A stretch of DNA of 64,000 nt, from assembly GCF_030247195.1 (NCBI RefSeq), contig NC_080672.1, forward strand, positions 370,318,271 through 370,382,270, in the 5' to 3' direction. The notes under the pieces were generated by a model, which was given only the letters and a program-made list of their open reading frames with translations, was not told the origin of the DNA and did no database searches. The first letter of the stretch is position 1; every line of letters starts with the position of its first letter. Shown here piece after piece: positions 45,315 to 56,259 of the stretch. Made by a program: the position numbers and the translations under genes. This DNA comes from Topomyia yanbarensis (taxonomy: Eukaryota; Arthropoda; Insecta; Diptera; Culicidae).

Positions 45315-46560
45315 TGATGGAGATAATCCAGTTTAATCTCAATCATTGATACGTTGCACCGCAAATGTTGTGGCAGTCGACAACAGAAACGAAGTGCGAC
45401 GTTGCAATTACTGCAGAACCGTATCGTATCCCTCTCGCTAACGGAAACTGGATGATGGATAGTGCAGGGTTGGCGGCAATCCAAGTGATGGGAGGTTACC
45501 CTGTTCAAGGGGTGGTGGATCGCATACACCAAGGTTTCGGGATCGGCAAAATCAACGACGTATTCGTCTGTAGCTGCTATGCTCCTCGAAGATGGAGACC
45601 AGAGTAGTACAATCAGATGCGTATCAAATGGAGCCGAGGAACTACCGGTATCCAGCGTATTGGTGAAACGAAAGGCTCAGCATACTATGTGTTGCCTGCC
45701 TGAAAGCCAGAAGACGCGTTCTGGAAGCAAGATCTGAGGCAGTCAGAGAAGAGTGTAGGGTGACATTTCGGGCGGCCAGGGAAGCATTTAAACGCGACAT
45801 AGTGCTAAAGAAGTCCACCTGCTACAAGGAGCTGTGCAGAGAAGTAGACGCTAACTCCTGGGGCAACGCTTACCGTGTCGTATCGCTGGGAAGTCTTGGT
45901 AAGCTCCCTGAACGGGTCATCCTCAACATGCTGACGACCTATCTACGGAATATCGCAGAAGCAATTCGGGTTCCGGAAAAAGATATCGACGGTGGACGTC
46001 ATCCGCACAGTCATCGCGAGCGCGGACAAAGCATCGAAGCAAAAGAGAAGGGGTGATCGCTACTGCACCGTGGACCGAGGACCTATAGACGCGAAGAAAG
46101 TGATCAACAGTACTAGCGGGGGGGATCACCGCAGCGCTGCGCAGAATGCGGGTTCCGGACTATCTGTGCAAGGTTCTGAAAAGTTACTTCCAGAACAAAT
46201 TACTGGTCTACGAAACGAACATGATGCACCTCACGGCGGAAGTGCCTCAGGGCTCCATACTTCGCCCAATGCTCTGGAATATAATTTACAAGGGAGTGTT
46301 AACACTAGAACTGCCCTGGTAAGTTGAAATCTTTGGCTTTGCAGATAACGTTTTCCTGACGATAACCGGTGATACCCTTGAGTTGGTGGAGATGTTGACG
46401 GCAGAACCAACAGACATCGTGGAAACCTGGATGACTGACGTCAAGTGGTAGCTAGCTTACCACGAGACGGAGATAGTGCTGGTCAGTACGCGTAACGAAA
46501 TCTAGCGTGTCGAGATCAGCATCATGGGACGTGGGTGTCAGCGAACCGGACGTCAGGCTG
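45311..46560 (+). pseudogene. R1-clade ORF2 (endonuclease and RT), internally deleted
   Basis: Opens MMMEIIQFNLNH followed by TGA where Cys is usual, then CDVAITAEPYRIPLANGNWM and INDVFVCSCYAP: the start of an R1-clade endonuclease. The middle of the endonuclease is missing. It resumes with SEAVREECRVTFRAAREAFK near 45740 and DANSWGNAYRVVS near 45850. RT: YLCKVLKSYFQNKLLVYETN near 46160, EVPQGSILRPMLWNIIY near 46240 and the catalytic box IFGFADNVFLTITG near 46330, where the second Asp is changed to Asn. Further stops at 46326 and 46449. The text then jumps to the 3' UTR, so thumb and C-terminal regions (kept in copy B at 21191) are gone. Confidence 0.78.
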
Positions 46561-46635
46561 CACCGAAATCGCAGGACCAACCTCAATACCCTACCGGGTA
46601 GCTCGTGTGTAGGCTAGCTCCACCGCCAGGGATTA
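46561..46635 (+). mobile_element. R1-clade 3' UTR copy A, left of D37E insertion
   Basis: GGTAGCTCGTGTGTAGGCTA followed by CACCGCCAGGGATTA matches copy B at 21612-21650. The UTR resumes at 47787. Confidence 0.75.
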
Positions 46636-47784
46636 AAGGGCGAACACGAAATTATTGCGACACCGAAAATGTCATGCCAATTTTCTTCTAATGTTTCAAA
46701 TCAAACCAAAATTTTAGGGTAGTTTTATACATATATTTACTTCAAAAATCAAAAGAAAAGTTAATCGATGGAGCCTAAAATTGAACGCATTTTCGCTTGA
46801 TGCCCTCCATCAAAGTCTTTACAGTGTCATCCGGTACCAGTTTCTCAGTTTTTTTTTCCATTTTCTTAACATGTCCTTCTCGTCTTTGACTGTCTTCTTG
46901 CTCTTCCGAAGTTCCCGCTTCATCATTGCCCAGTACTGTTCCACCGGGCGCAGCTCCGGACAGTTTGGCGGATTCACTCAGATTTGTAGATCTCGCCATT
47001 TACTGTGCCCTTTGTCACGAAAGGCTCATTCCTCAGTCCGCAAGAGCAGATGGCCTGCCAAATGAGATATTTGGAGGCGAACTTCGACATTTTTTTCTTC
47101 TTAAATTTGTCGTCCACATAGAACTTGCTCTTGCCGGTGAAAAACTCCAACCCCGGAATTTGCTTAAAATCGGCTTTTATATACGTTTCGTCGTCCATCA
47201 CACAGCAGCCATATTTTGTCAGCATCTTCTCGTAGAGCTTTCGTGCCCGAGTTTTAGCCGTCGATTGTTGCCGCTCATCGCGGTTTGGGAAGTTCTGTAC
47301 CTTGTATATATGTAGTCCAGCTCTCTTCTTTGCATTCTGGACGTAGCTCTGCGATATGCCGATCTTTTTAGCCAAATCACGGCTTAAGACGTTGGGATTT
47401 GCTTTAATCATCCGCTTCACCTTTCCCTCCGTCTTTTTGTTCTCCGGTCCCGGTTTTCTTCCAGCTCGTTTGCCGTGGTCCAACGTCAATCGCTCCTGGA
47501 ACCGCTTCTACACTCTGGAGACGGTTGAATGGCGAATGTTCAACATTTTTCCCAATTGCCGGTGCGACAGGTCAGGAAATTCCAGGTGTTTGGAAAGAAT
47601 TTGTTCTCTCGACTCGCGTTGGTTCACCTCCATTTTCGTTGAATCGAAAAACACGACTTCGAGTTTAACAGTATGTAAACAATACACATCAATGAGAAAG
47701 TGTGCAAAATTTGGTTGATTTTTACCCAATGGTAAAAAAGTTTTGCCCTGTTGAATGTGTCGCAATAATTTCGTGTTCGCCCTT
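46636..47784 (-). mobile_element. ITmD37E-type (Tc1/mariner superfamily) transposon
   Basis: A 1,149-bp element with perfect 28-bp inverted ends starting AAGGGCGAACACGAAATTAT, flanked by TA at 46634-46635 and 47785-47786. It is inserted in the R1 3' UTR, whose empty site is seen in copy B. It is shorter than an intact element because of an internal deletion in the transposase. Confidence 0.9.
46775..47633 (-). pseudogene. D37E-type transposase, stop and internal deletion
   Basis: The transposase would cut and paste the element at TA. The ATG at 47633 opens MEVNQRESREQILSKHLEF. The DNA-binding helix-turn-helix includes LSHRQLGKMLNIRHSTVSRV, followed by TAG at 47508-47510 where an aromatic residue is likely. 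A GRKPGPENKKTEGKVKRM segment comes next. The first catalytic Asp is in CCVMDDETYIKADF near 47200. After GTVNGEIYKSE (46977) the text jumps, in another frame, to NPPNCPELRPVEQYW near 46940-46900, so the segment holding the second Asp is deleted; the Glu in RPVEQYW remains. The C-terminus ends KRKCVQF with TAG at 46775-46777. Non-functional, but its ends could still be recognised by an intact relative. Confidence 0.87.
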
Positions 47785-48461
47785 TAGACCGAGTTGAATG
47801 CGTCGAATAGTAAGCAGTGCGTCGTTGGGGCGCCAGTGAACCGGAAGCTGCGCTCCTCCTTCAATCACTAGAAGATCGGGATGAAGCCGGGAGCTGAATG
47901 GCTCATGGAAACGAACATCTGTATCGGGAGAAATCTTCGCCGGGGAGCTCACGACAGAATCGTGAAGAAAGGGAGAGATAATTGGCTCACGAAACAAACA
48001 CGCACCGGTATCGAAAGAAATTCCGTTGTTGGGGAACTCTCAGTCGGTGTAGAATAATATCCGAGTTGATCTCGATAAAGCTGGGAGCTAAATGGTTCAA
48101 GGAAGCGGGTATCGGTGTCAGGATAAATTCCTCCGTCGGAGAACTATCGGTCTTACTAGGGTGAGTTCCCCGTCGGGGACTATCTAAGTAGATCGTGATA
48201 AGGCCAGGAACTGAATGACTTACGGAAATAGGAGCTAAATGGCGCAAAGAATCAGCACCTAAACGGCTTACGGGGACGAGCGCTATAAAGGCGACAGTAA
48301 GAGAAGAGTCGAGAGTTGAATCAAAGCTCAAAGGTCGTACCATTTCATATACCAAGCGAGGATACGAGATAGAGCAGAAGAAAGAGGTGCGACGAAAGCA
48401 CATCGAAATCCACCCCCCACCCCTCTCGAAGTAATACCTTGACGTAGTTCCGTGGGGAAAA
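47785..48461 (+). mobile_element. R1-clade 3' UTR copy A, right part
   Basis: GCGTCGTTGGGGCGCCAGTG, GGGAGCTGAATGGCTCATGG and TACCTTGACGTAGTTCCGTG match copy B (21685-22232). The last 120 bases of the copy B UTR are missing. Confidence 0.75.
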
Positions 48462-50980
48462 GGTGATTGACTGTCATATTTGGAGAAAAAAATCATTCTA
48501 CACCATCAAATCTCAACCATTACAAAGTTATTGAACTTTTTTGTTAAAAACTCATTTGTCTTAAAATACCTCTCACTCATAAAGTATACTTTGTATTTCA
48601 AATATTTTAGGTCCATTGGGAAGGTGAAAAAATTTCCCACAGAGTGATGCCCTCACATGTTTCAGCTAATGAGTTTAAGTAACCTTTTCAAAGTAATTTA
48701 TTGAAAATTGAACAATTTTATTCGATTTTTCGTTCATTTCGTGAAAATCCTAATAGTCAACCTCATCATTTTAATAATTCGGATTGTTAGTCTTGAAGAG
48801 CTGCATAATTCGTTCTTTTACATGATACACTTTCCATTTCTTATTTTCATGAGTTTGGGTTATTCAACTTGGATATTTTTATCTCATTTTCACTAATGCC
48901 AGCTCTAATTCAAAAAGTATGGCACTTATTGTACTTTTTTTTCTTTTTATTCGAAAGCCAGGAAATTTTTCAGAGAAAAATGTATTAATACCTTTCAGTT
49001 AAGTGAATATAGCATTATTTTAGAAGTAAATTAGTTTAAAGTTAGTACTATTATTAGCATTTTCGTTAATTTTCTTAAAGTAACAAATAATAAACATCAC
49101 CATTATTATCATGGAAATAATGCATCTCAGCAAGTTCTACAATTCTTTTTTTGACTCCATTCAATCATCTCTTTTAGTTTGGACGCAAAATCGTTTTTAT
49201 CACATCGTTTCATATGCAAAAATAATGATTTCGAACCCACTACATTTGTGGCGAGGTCATGTTGTGTTAACTATTAAATACCAGCAAAATGAAAAGAGAC
49301 ATAGACAAAGTGTAAAAAAAGTTATAGAGAACATTAAGGAGCGTCAAATGAACAATAGTAACGATAAATTTCGTTGATTAATAATTAGAATAATTACAAA
49401 ACTCTCCAAATAACGCAAATTTTGAGTTATTTCGTTAGTAAAAAATCATTTAGTACCCTTAACTAAGAGATATTTGTACATACACTGATAGGACATTTTC
49501 TCAGCTTTCCAATGAAGCCTTGTAAATAACGATATAAAGCATACTTTTTAGATTAGAATCTTTTAAGCACTTGCAAGTCGGTTACAGGAAAAGTATAGTA
49601 ATGAAATTACAAAGAAATGAAAAGAGATAGGAATATGACGTCTAAGAACAACTTATAAATCGTCCTAAAACCCAACTTTTGGATAATGAATATTGCTATA
49701 GTCATACTTCATTATTTCGAGAAAATTACCAAAAACCTTCTCAAAAACATTAACCTTTAACTACTTTGCAGGTAAAAGGTAATTAAAACTAATTAACAAA
49801 AAGATCTGAGAACACCATTCAATATAAAATTTTCTCACCTTTCCAATGGAACTAAAAGATTTAAAATAAGAAGTATACTTTTCGAGTTAGAGGTAGGGTA
49901 AGGTGGGGCAAATCCGACCGTTGGGTAAACCCGACCTCCTTCTGTTATCGAAAATCGGAAGCACTACGCGAACTAATATCAGTTTTGTCGTGTAGAGTAT
50001 CGAAAATAATCATAATGGTGACATGGCAGCATTTTATTAATCTACATTGAGATGCTCAAACGACAATAAGTGTGTTTTTACAACTTTTGATTTGATTTTT
50101 GTGCATCATTGACTTCAAGATATTTCTGATTGTTAAAGTGATTGCATAAAAATGCAAGTAGATTTAAATTCTTTCATTTAAGTCCAACAAAGTGCATAGA
50201 TGAATTTAGTCCAACTTTTTTCATATTTTTTTTAATTCGCGTCGTAATGAAATTGACGCGGTGGGGTAAATCCGACCTCTAAATAGTGGGGTAAATCCGA
50301 CCGCTTTTTTGCTAAGAAAATGTTGATTTATCAATTTTAAAAATAATTTTATTATTATTATTTATTATTTTGTTGCACAACTGTTCAAAATTACAAACGA
50401 AAAACATAAAAATGTGATGAATACAGTATTCGTCGAGCAATTGCTCCAATACAAATGGAAATATTTTACGTGCTGCTGCTCGTGATTTTGACATTCCAAG
50501 ATTGACATTGAATTCAATTTTCTTCATGTTACAATTCAATGACATAACATTCATCGATTTATCATTGAACAACCATAAAACTTGGGTAATATCTGTACTA
50601 AATCATTCAAAAACATAGGCGGTCGGGTTTACCCCACCATTTTTAAAAACAGCGGAAAAGAACTTTTTCGTAAAACGCTTGCATCTCCAAATTTTCCAAA
50701 GATACGAATAAAATGCTATACACAGAAAGTCTAACCTTTAATTTGGTATATAAAACGACTTGATCCGATGTAAAATGAGCATTTCACAGCCAAAACCATT
50801 TACTAGGTCGGATTTGCCTCACCTTACCCTATTTTAAGATAAATAAGTTTTTTCCACAAAAAGTTCAATAACTCTGTAACGGTTAAGATTTGATAGTATG
50901 TGTAGAACGGTTTTTTTCTCCAAATATGACAGCCAATGATTCCTCGAGAGGTTCTTAATCATGAACCAAACACCCTGTAT
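48462..50980. mobile_element. Foldback element with long inverted ends
   Basis: 48465-48655 pairs in inverted orientation with sequence reaching 50945. Shared words: TGTCATATTTGGAGAAAAAA, GTTATTGAACTTTTT, ATTTTAAG/CTTAAAAT, AAGTATACTT, and TCCATTGG...AAGGTGA. The right end extends beyond the left, to CACCCTGT near 50977, so the left terminus is probably truncated at the junction with the R1 UTR. The right arm is split by a nested MITE (49896-50829). Internal modules near 49500-49570 repeat parts of the arms. No transposase seen; a frame from 49111 (88 codons) is unassigned. Confidence 0.7.
49896..50829. mobile_element. 934-bp TA-flanked MITE with repeated GTCGG/CCGAC motif
   Basis: Inverted ends GGGTAAGGTGGGGCAAATCC and, on the other strand, GGGTAAGGTGAGGCAAATCC; 23 of 24 bases match. 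TA is duplicated at 49894-49895 and 50830-50831. The left arm of the host foldback element (48570-48580) shows the empty site GGTATTTTAAG. Internal copies of GGGGTAAATCCGACC lie at 50262-50276 and 50287-50301, with an inverted one at 50622-50637. No coding capacity. Confidence 0.88.
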
Positions 50981-51900
50981 GTGATTCCTACACAAACTGT
51001 TGGAAATACTCGGCAAAAAGTTTTTTCAATTCTCCTTCTTTCAATATGATTCCTTTAAGGAACTCGAAGTAAGTGCGCGGTACAAATCAACGTACCTTGA
51101 TCTAATCGTCATCCCTATACACCGGAAATCATGGCTCAAATGCTGTTTTTGTATTGTGTTGCTTGAAATTTTTCACAATGACGTTTTCAGCTTCGGTTAA
51201 ACTTCTGTGAACACACAAAGTATTTAGGGATTTGCTTCAAACCGGCGTTAGTCTTTTCCGACATATGGTTAGTGTCAGTTTCTGATGAGGTGAAGCCGAA
51301 ACGCACCCATGTAATAAATTCTGTGAACGTTGACAGTACTTCATTACGTCTTGTTGTAGCCACTTCCGTGAGGATAATCGCCGTTATCTCCTTTAGGAAC
51401 GCATATTTTGTCTAAAACGAATTTGTTTAAAGTTAGTTGTAATGATAATTCTCGTAGCAATAAGGCATGTTGAACTTCTGTGGTTTTCTGATTTCACTGC
51501 TCCGCCGGATAAAATACACTGTACTGTTTGTGCAGTGAATAAGCAACAAAGTAGTATAAATTGATTGCTTAATTTATTGATAGCTATAACAGAGTATATT
51601 TTTTTTGCTTCAGATCTGAGCGAGATTAGAAGGTGAACTGAAGCATATAAAAGCTTAGCAATAAAAGTACATGAATTTTTGAAATTATGTGGCGCTCTGG
51701 CGTTTTTAAATATTTTTTAGTCCAGTACCGTATTTTTACAGGAATACGGTACTGGGGAACCGGTTCTCACCAAAGATAAATCGGTAATGGGAACCCTAAT
51801 TCCTTCATTATATGTTGCATAGTTGTTTATTTTATTTTATTAATATAATTTTATCATGTATATGATTAGACTATTGAAAAAGTTTAGAATTAAGGCATCA
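50981..51900. other. No gene; MITE scrap and hairpin
   Basis: 51235-51325 has GTTAGTGTCAGTTTCTGATG and AAGCCGAAACGCA, a weak relative of the foldback MITE at 37268. 51722-51755 is a perfect 13-bp hairpin. The rest is AT-rich and unassigned. Confidence 0.5.
51722..51755. other. Perfect 13-bp hairpin
   Basis: CCAGTACCGTATT, an eight-base loop, then AATACGGTACTGG. No run of T follows directly, so it is not a terminator. Possibly the core of a small foldback repeat. Confidence 0.8.
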
Positions 51901-51924
51901 TTGGGGCTTTAGGATGTCTGTTAA

Positions 51925-52443
51925 CCCATTCATGCCAGTGTTGTTTGTGGACGACAACTTTTTTAAACAGCTATAACTTTTGATTGAGGCGAGATTTGCT
52001 CACAAAAACAAGTACGGCTCATTAATGTGATTATTGCCTTTAATTTGAGTATTAACAGTTACAAGGATCAGCTCTAGAACTGAAGTTATTGCAATTAGTC
52101 TGATTGGATTCCGATGGAGCAGTGCTGCCAGGGAAAGTTTACGTTGACGACGGAAAATGATTTTTTCATATATCTTCGTTATGATTCAATATTATTAAAA
52201 GCTGATAAAACTTATCAATTTAGACTGTCGTTGGCTACGTTTTCTACTTAATTGGACTATTGTAATTATTCTAGGAGAATTGCATTGAGCATTAGAAGGT
52301 AAAAATTGACCAGCTTCTAGCACTGCCATGGAAGCACCTATCTTTATGAAAATTGGCTTTTCGTGTTTCTTGACCCAACCGTTTTCAAGGAAAAATAGTT
52401 TTGAAACCCTACATGCACTAGAAAAAAGTTGGGCATGAAAGGG
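51925..52443. mobile_element. TTAA-flanked piggyBac-type MITE
   Basis: TTAA at 51921-51924 and 52444-52447 encloses a 519-bp unit with ends CCCATTCATGCC and, on the other strand, CCCTTTCATGCC. No transposase frame. The TTAA duplication and CCC ends fit a piggyBac-mobilised MITE. Its ends differ from those of the element at 3393-5072. Confidence 0.85.
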
Positions 52444-52447
52444 TTAA

Positions 52448-54300
52448 TGACTATGACGCAAATAATAATATTTCATAAGATTCCGACTTCGTTGAAAAGA
52501 AGGCCAAACTTCACTTCAACACGCAGTGACATAAACGGACTACACATACCTAAATATCTGCCCCAAATACCATAGATTTTGAAATCCATCAAGTATCCAA
52601 ACTCGAGCACTCAGCTACACAGTCGGAGCAAAAACAAAAAACAAATTCGAGTATCGAATTGCAAATATCACTCCGAAAGCAATAAATTTTCGTCCCAATT
52701 GGCCGCCGTATGTCGGGTCGGGAATAAATTAGACGTCCACCTTGCGCGAGGAATCGACACAAATGCCATCAGGTCGGTCTCCGACACGCCAACCAACTGC
52801 GACGGGTATACGTATGTAGATTTCACCCCGCGAGAAACAGAACCGAACCGAACGCATCCAATGCAACTGGTGATACAACTTCTCGCCCTGTGCTCTAATA
52901 TAAATTGGAAAAATGCACGACACTGTCTACCGAGATCGAGTTGTGTAAACTGCCAATAAAATCTTAATTTGACGAAATTGTTGGCATAAATTAGCGCATT
53001 ACTTTGCTAGCTTTCCTACCGAGACAGCGGCGGCGGCTACGGCGGCCGGCTCCGTTTTCATCACGACGAAAGGTCACGAAGGATTTCGGACGGCGGGAAG
53101 ATGGGATAAGATCACATACAACAAAAGAGATGAGGATCCTCCCCAGATCCTCGCGATCAGGGGAGACACTGGAAAACTCATTAGGCTGCACTAATTAGCG
53201 AAACATGGAATTGGCAGGCCATTAAATAAAGGAACAAGCAACTCCACGACAAGGTCCGAAACCGGCAAGGAAGCGATCCTGAAGAAGCAGCTGCGGAAGC
53301 GCTTCCCAATGAGAAGATTTCGGGCGGCTTGCTATGGACTTAGCTTATTTCAGAGGTTAGGCCAATCTCCGGTAGGGGGGCGTTTTGGATCTTTTGTCGT
53401 GACACACATGTGAGCTCCGTTGGTCGATGTTCGACTGGGCGGAAGATTTATCATCGAAATAAAATATCGATTAATCCATAAATTTTTAGTGCTTCTCTGT
53501 TTGGATGTTTTCCTGGAATAAGCATCGCGTCCGTCCGGCAATTCGCCCTTCCAACGCATTTTAGGTTGGGTTTATGTGGGCTTTTGAACATCACGAAGTA
53601 CTTGTTCGGTTGGTCTTGTAGGGTGACATTGAACGTGACGGTATAGCTTGTTGCTTTTTCTAATAAAATACTGTTTAGACATTGTTAAATTTTAGCTCAC
53701 TCGAGGCCGTCAAATTCGCCATAGAAGGGCACCCCCAGGAACAGTCTGAAGCTAAATTCAGGGACACATAAGTGAACGTCAACAGGTTCTAGAAACACTC
53801 AACTCACATTTGACGGTGACAGATTGATTTTGGCAGCCGGTAGTCCAACCACTCGAAATTCGACTGCTCCGAATGTAGGAAAAGAAAAAAACAGCACACA
53901 TTTCTCAAATTTTCCAACCGTCGCGTCGCCTCAGTCGCCGGTCGTTTATTGGGATGTTGTTTGTTGGTTGGCAAGCGTGAAAAATTCCATTCATTCGTCA
54001 AGTTGACAGCTTTTGAAAACTCGCGCCAAACTACAGTTTCACTGTACCGTCCCGGATCCCCTCGAGCACTCGAGCGATGTTACGATGCTACACCCAGTCA
54101 GTTAGTCAGTCAGCCAGGATCAGCAGGAAAATTCTCATTGCTCGATCGTGGCCACGTCCGTTTGGGGGGGTAGCAATACGATTAGTCACCAATCACAGCA
54201 CGCTGCCGCCGAGCACGCGGGTGCGTATGTGGGAATGCGCGAGAAAGATATTCCCCGGGGTCTCGGAATGGCTCTGTTGAAAAATAGAGCACATTGATAG
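52448..54300. other. Repeat-poor host-like sequence
   Basis: Even base composition, no transposon words. A 126-codon plus frame (52579-52959) contains no recognisable domain and is probably chance. 53015-53070 has a CGGCGGCGGCTACGGCGGCC block. The stretch is compatible with non-coding flank of a host gene, matching the promoter candidate that follows. Confidence 0.4.
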
Positions 54301-54303
54301 AGT

Positions 54304-54310
54304 TATAAAA
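54304..54310 (+). promoter_or_regulatory. Candidate TATA box
   Basis: TATAAAA in AGTTATAAAAGCAGG. An initiator would fall near 54334-54342 (CTGTCCCATTCG). A strong donor lies 230 bases downstream. The context is repeat-poor, so this could be a real host promoter. Plus strand assumed. Confidence 0.4.
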
Positions 54311-54334
54311 GCAGGAATGTGAGTGAACATCTGT

Positions 54335-54542
54335 CCCATTCGTCTTTTAAATTCGTCTCTATCTGCTTCCGATGTCGGTTCTGTATGCGTGGCCAGTCGG
54401 CTATTTTTAGCATCCTGACGACCTTGCCGCCGGTGTCTTGGAAGTCGCAAGATAGAGAGAGAGTCCGGGTTTATTTTTGATTTTTTTTTCTTTCTATTTT
54501 TGGTCGACCACTCGGCACTGGACCCCGATTAGAGTGCCAAAG
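54335..54542 (+). other. Candidate non-coding first exon
   Basis: Runs from the predicted start region to CCAAAG/GTGAGT at 54542/54543, a near-consensus donor. The one ATG frame (54371) closes after 13 codons, so the exon would be 5' UTR. The TATA box, spacing and donor fit together. No downstream coding exon could be linked. Confidence 0.35.
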
Positions 54543-54544
54543 GT

Positions 54545-55210
54545 GAGTGATGGAATGTTGGCAAGAATTGATAGACGTGTCGAGCGGCGGAAGTCGTCTT
54601 ATTTAAAGAACATGCTTCATCGGTAGCGAGTATTATTGCCTTTGGCTGGTTTGTTACTTTCAAATAGAGTTTTTTTCAGAACGTGTCACCAGGTGCGTAC
54701 AAGTTATCCTCGATTGGCCGTTTTCCTTACTTTATCACAAAGTTGTTACTAAATTGTATTTCTGTGTCTATATGGTATTTTATGAATGATTTTAGGCCCG
54801 ATTCGATTGTGTAGCCTTGCATTGACATATTTTTTTCTACAGCAGAATTAGAGTCTGTCCGGATTATAGGCGTAGAGCTGCTACAAATACAATGTCGTTT
54901 CTGGCCCACGGCCAAATTTATAAAATGTTTTCATGGCAGCGGAATGCGCGACGAGAATTGGAAATAGCTTACATAGTTTTTCGTTTGTCGAGGGGTACAC
55001 TGAATTGGTGACGAAGTGCGACTAAGTAGCGATTAGGGTATAAAGTGGTGCGACGTTGCTTTAAATTCAAAAATAGCGACAGACACCAGATTTCATCCCA
55101 GGGAATAATTTAATATTTTCGATTCCCTAATAAAGGCTAGATTATTTAGATATGGATAAATTAATGTATTATTTTTTTAACATTTCTTTCGATGCCATAC
55201 AAGAATGAAG
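54545..55210. other. No gene recognised
   Basis: AT-rich, without repeats recognised elsewhere in the window. Would be intron if the exon candidate upstream is real. Confidence 0.4.
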
Positions 55211-55343
55211 AAAAGATAAAAAGAAGTTTTGAAAATAATTGAAGTAATTCACGTACTTCTCTGCGGATGACGCTCATCAGTCCTCGCACGTCTTTTTCAG
55301 TCGCGGTCATGTTTGGTTCCACCAATTCATCATCCGAGCAATG

Positions 55344-55508
55344 TCACTGGGGACTGCTCCCTTCTTCTTCGTTTTCTGGTTCAATATGGCTTAATACTTC
55401 TCTATTGGGCGAAACTGGCGATAATTTAGCAAATGCACTTCTTTTCAGATTGACTGGATTATATTGTCGGTCTACCATTATAACACGTTCTGGCTTTACG
55501 GCATCTGG
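55344..55508 (-). other. Hypothetical minus-strand exon or pseudogene
   Basis: After an acceptor-like CAGATCTAG on the minus strand a 54-codon frame reads PDAVKPERVIMVDRQYNPVN, LKRSAFAKLSPVSPNREVLS and ends in an acidic tail EPENEEEGSSPQ with TGA at 55344. The same frame stays open after the stop to about 55213 (HCSDDELVEPNMTATEKDVR), suggesting either a stop mutation in a longer protein or chance. I do not recognise it. Confidence 0.3.
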
Positions 55509-55527
55509 CTAGATCTGTAACTGGATC

Positions 55528-55850
55528 ATTAATGAAAGGTAAAATTTGTTTGTTGAGGCACTACTTTTTGCATACTTCCAAAAGCACAGTCTTTCCCATC
55601 ACAAAAACGCTAGTTTTCTAACCACAAGAACTGATCCCTTGCCAAATTATAAGTTTATTTCCGAACTTAGCCGCAAAACTAAATTTAAATTTGCCAGAAA
55701 CCTTACCACGAGCAGAAAATTTGTTGAATGCCCTGCGATTTGTTGGAAATTGGCTTTCTCATAGGTTTCATCGTCGATCAAGACACATTCATCGAGTTTT
55801 GTCAACACCTGGTCGTTCCGTTTACTGACCTGGGTTCTTGAAATCGCTTA
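55528..55850 (-). pseudogene. D37E-type transposase relic, catalytic region
   Basis: On the minus strand, with frameshifts, VDKTR/DECVLIDDETYEKANFQQ (55810-55740) is followed by GKFKFSFAAKFGNKLIIWQG (about 55690-55630) and SSCG...TSVFVMGKT. This parallels CCVMDDETYIKADFKQ, FASKYLIWQAICSCG and the NEPFVTKGT region of the element at 46775-47633, so the first catalytic Asp (DDETY) is recognisable. N- and C-terminal parts and the terminal repeats were not found. It is more diverged than the 46636 element and may belong to another D37E lineage. Confidence 0.6.
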
Positions 55851-56010
55851 TTACTTGATACTTTGTTCACACTAGCACAAAATAACCTGTTTTATTGATG
55901 GTAATATGAAGTTAAAATCGAACCCTTCACACACGTACAAGGTAATATAACATAGTATGCTGTTTGTTGTTGCTAAGTGCCATTGTTTATTCGACAAAGT
56001 TCGTACGAAA

Positions 56011-56259
56011 ATGGCGTTGCAAGAGAAAATTGATGTTTGTATTCCAATTTACAATCTACTTTGTGATTCGGTATTTGAACTCAACGACCTGTACAGTAGT
56101 GCGATTCGTGACCTGCGACGTAGGCGAAGAATGTACATTGAAAACATCCGGTACATCAAAAAGCGCCAATTTTTGCTTCCAGAAGCCCCGGAAAATGTTA
56201 GAACCTTAGACGATGGAGGTGAACTTTTTTCGCTCCCGTCAACTTTTTCCCGAAATTAA
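56011..56259 (+). CDS. Hypothetical 82-residue protein, arginine-rich
   Basis: ATG in good context (GAAAATGGCG) opens MALQEKIDVCIPIYNLLCDS. An arginine cluster follows, RDLRRRRRMYIENIRYIKKR, then QFLLPEAPENVRTLDDGGEL and TAA at 56257-56259. I do not recognise a family. An Arg-run before a hydrophobic/aromatic stretch is seen in N-termini of PIF/Harbinger transposases, but without more motifs this is a guess. The preceding 50 bases (55957-56010) are open in the same frame. Flanked by a transposase relic, so a transposon origin is plausible. Confidence 0.3.
   Translation: MALQEKIDVCIPIYNLLCDSVFELNDLYSSAIRDLRRRRRMYIENIRYIKKRQFLLPEAPENVRTLDDGGELFSLPSTFSRN

Larger units (their letters stand above)
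43706..48461 (+). mobile_element. R1-clade non-LTR retrotransposon, copy A
   Basis: Starts with G/C-rich 5' sequence right after an ACAY tract, then ORF1, overlapping ORF2, and a long 3' UTR shared with copy B. Two later insertions lie in it: a 172-bp hairpin element (44717-44888) and an ITmD37E-type transposon (46636-47784). ORF2 is internally deleted, jumping from the RT catalytic region to near the 3' UTR at about 46540. The 3' end is lost at 48461 where a foldback element begins. Confidence 0.83.

Noticed and set aside
52579..52959. A 126-codon plus-strand frame in host-like DNA
   Set aside because: No domain, low-complexity start, no convincing splice sites. Overlapping minus-strand frames are also open.
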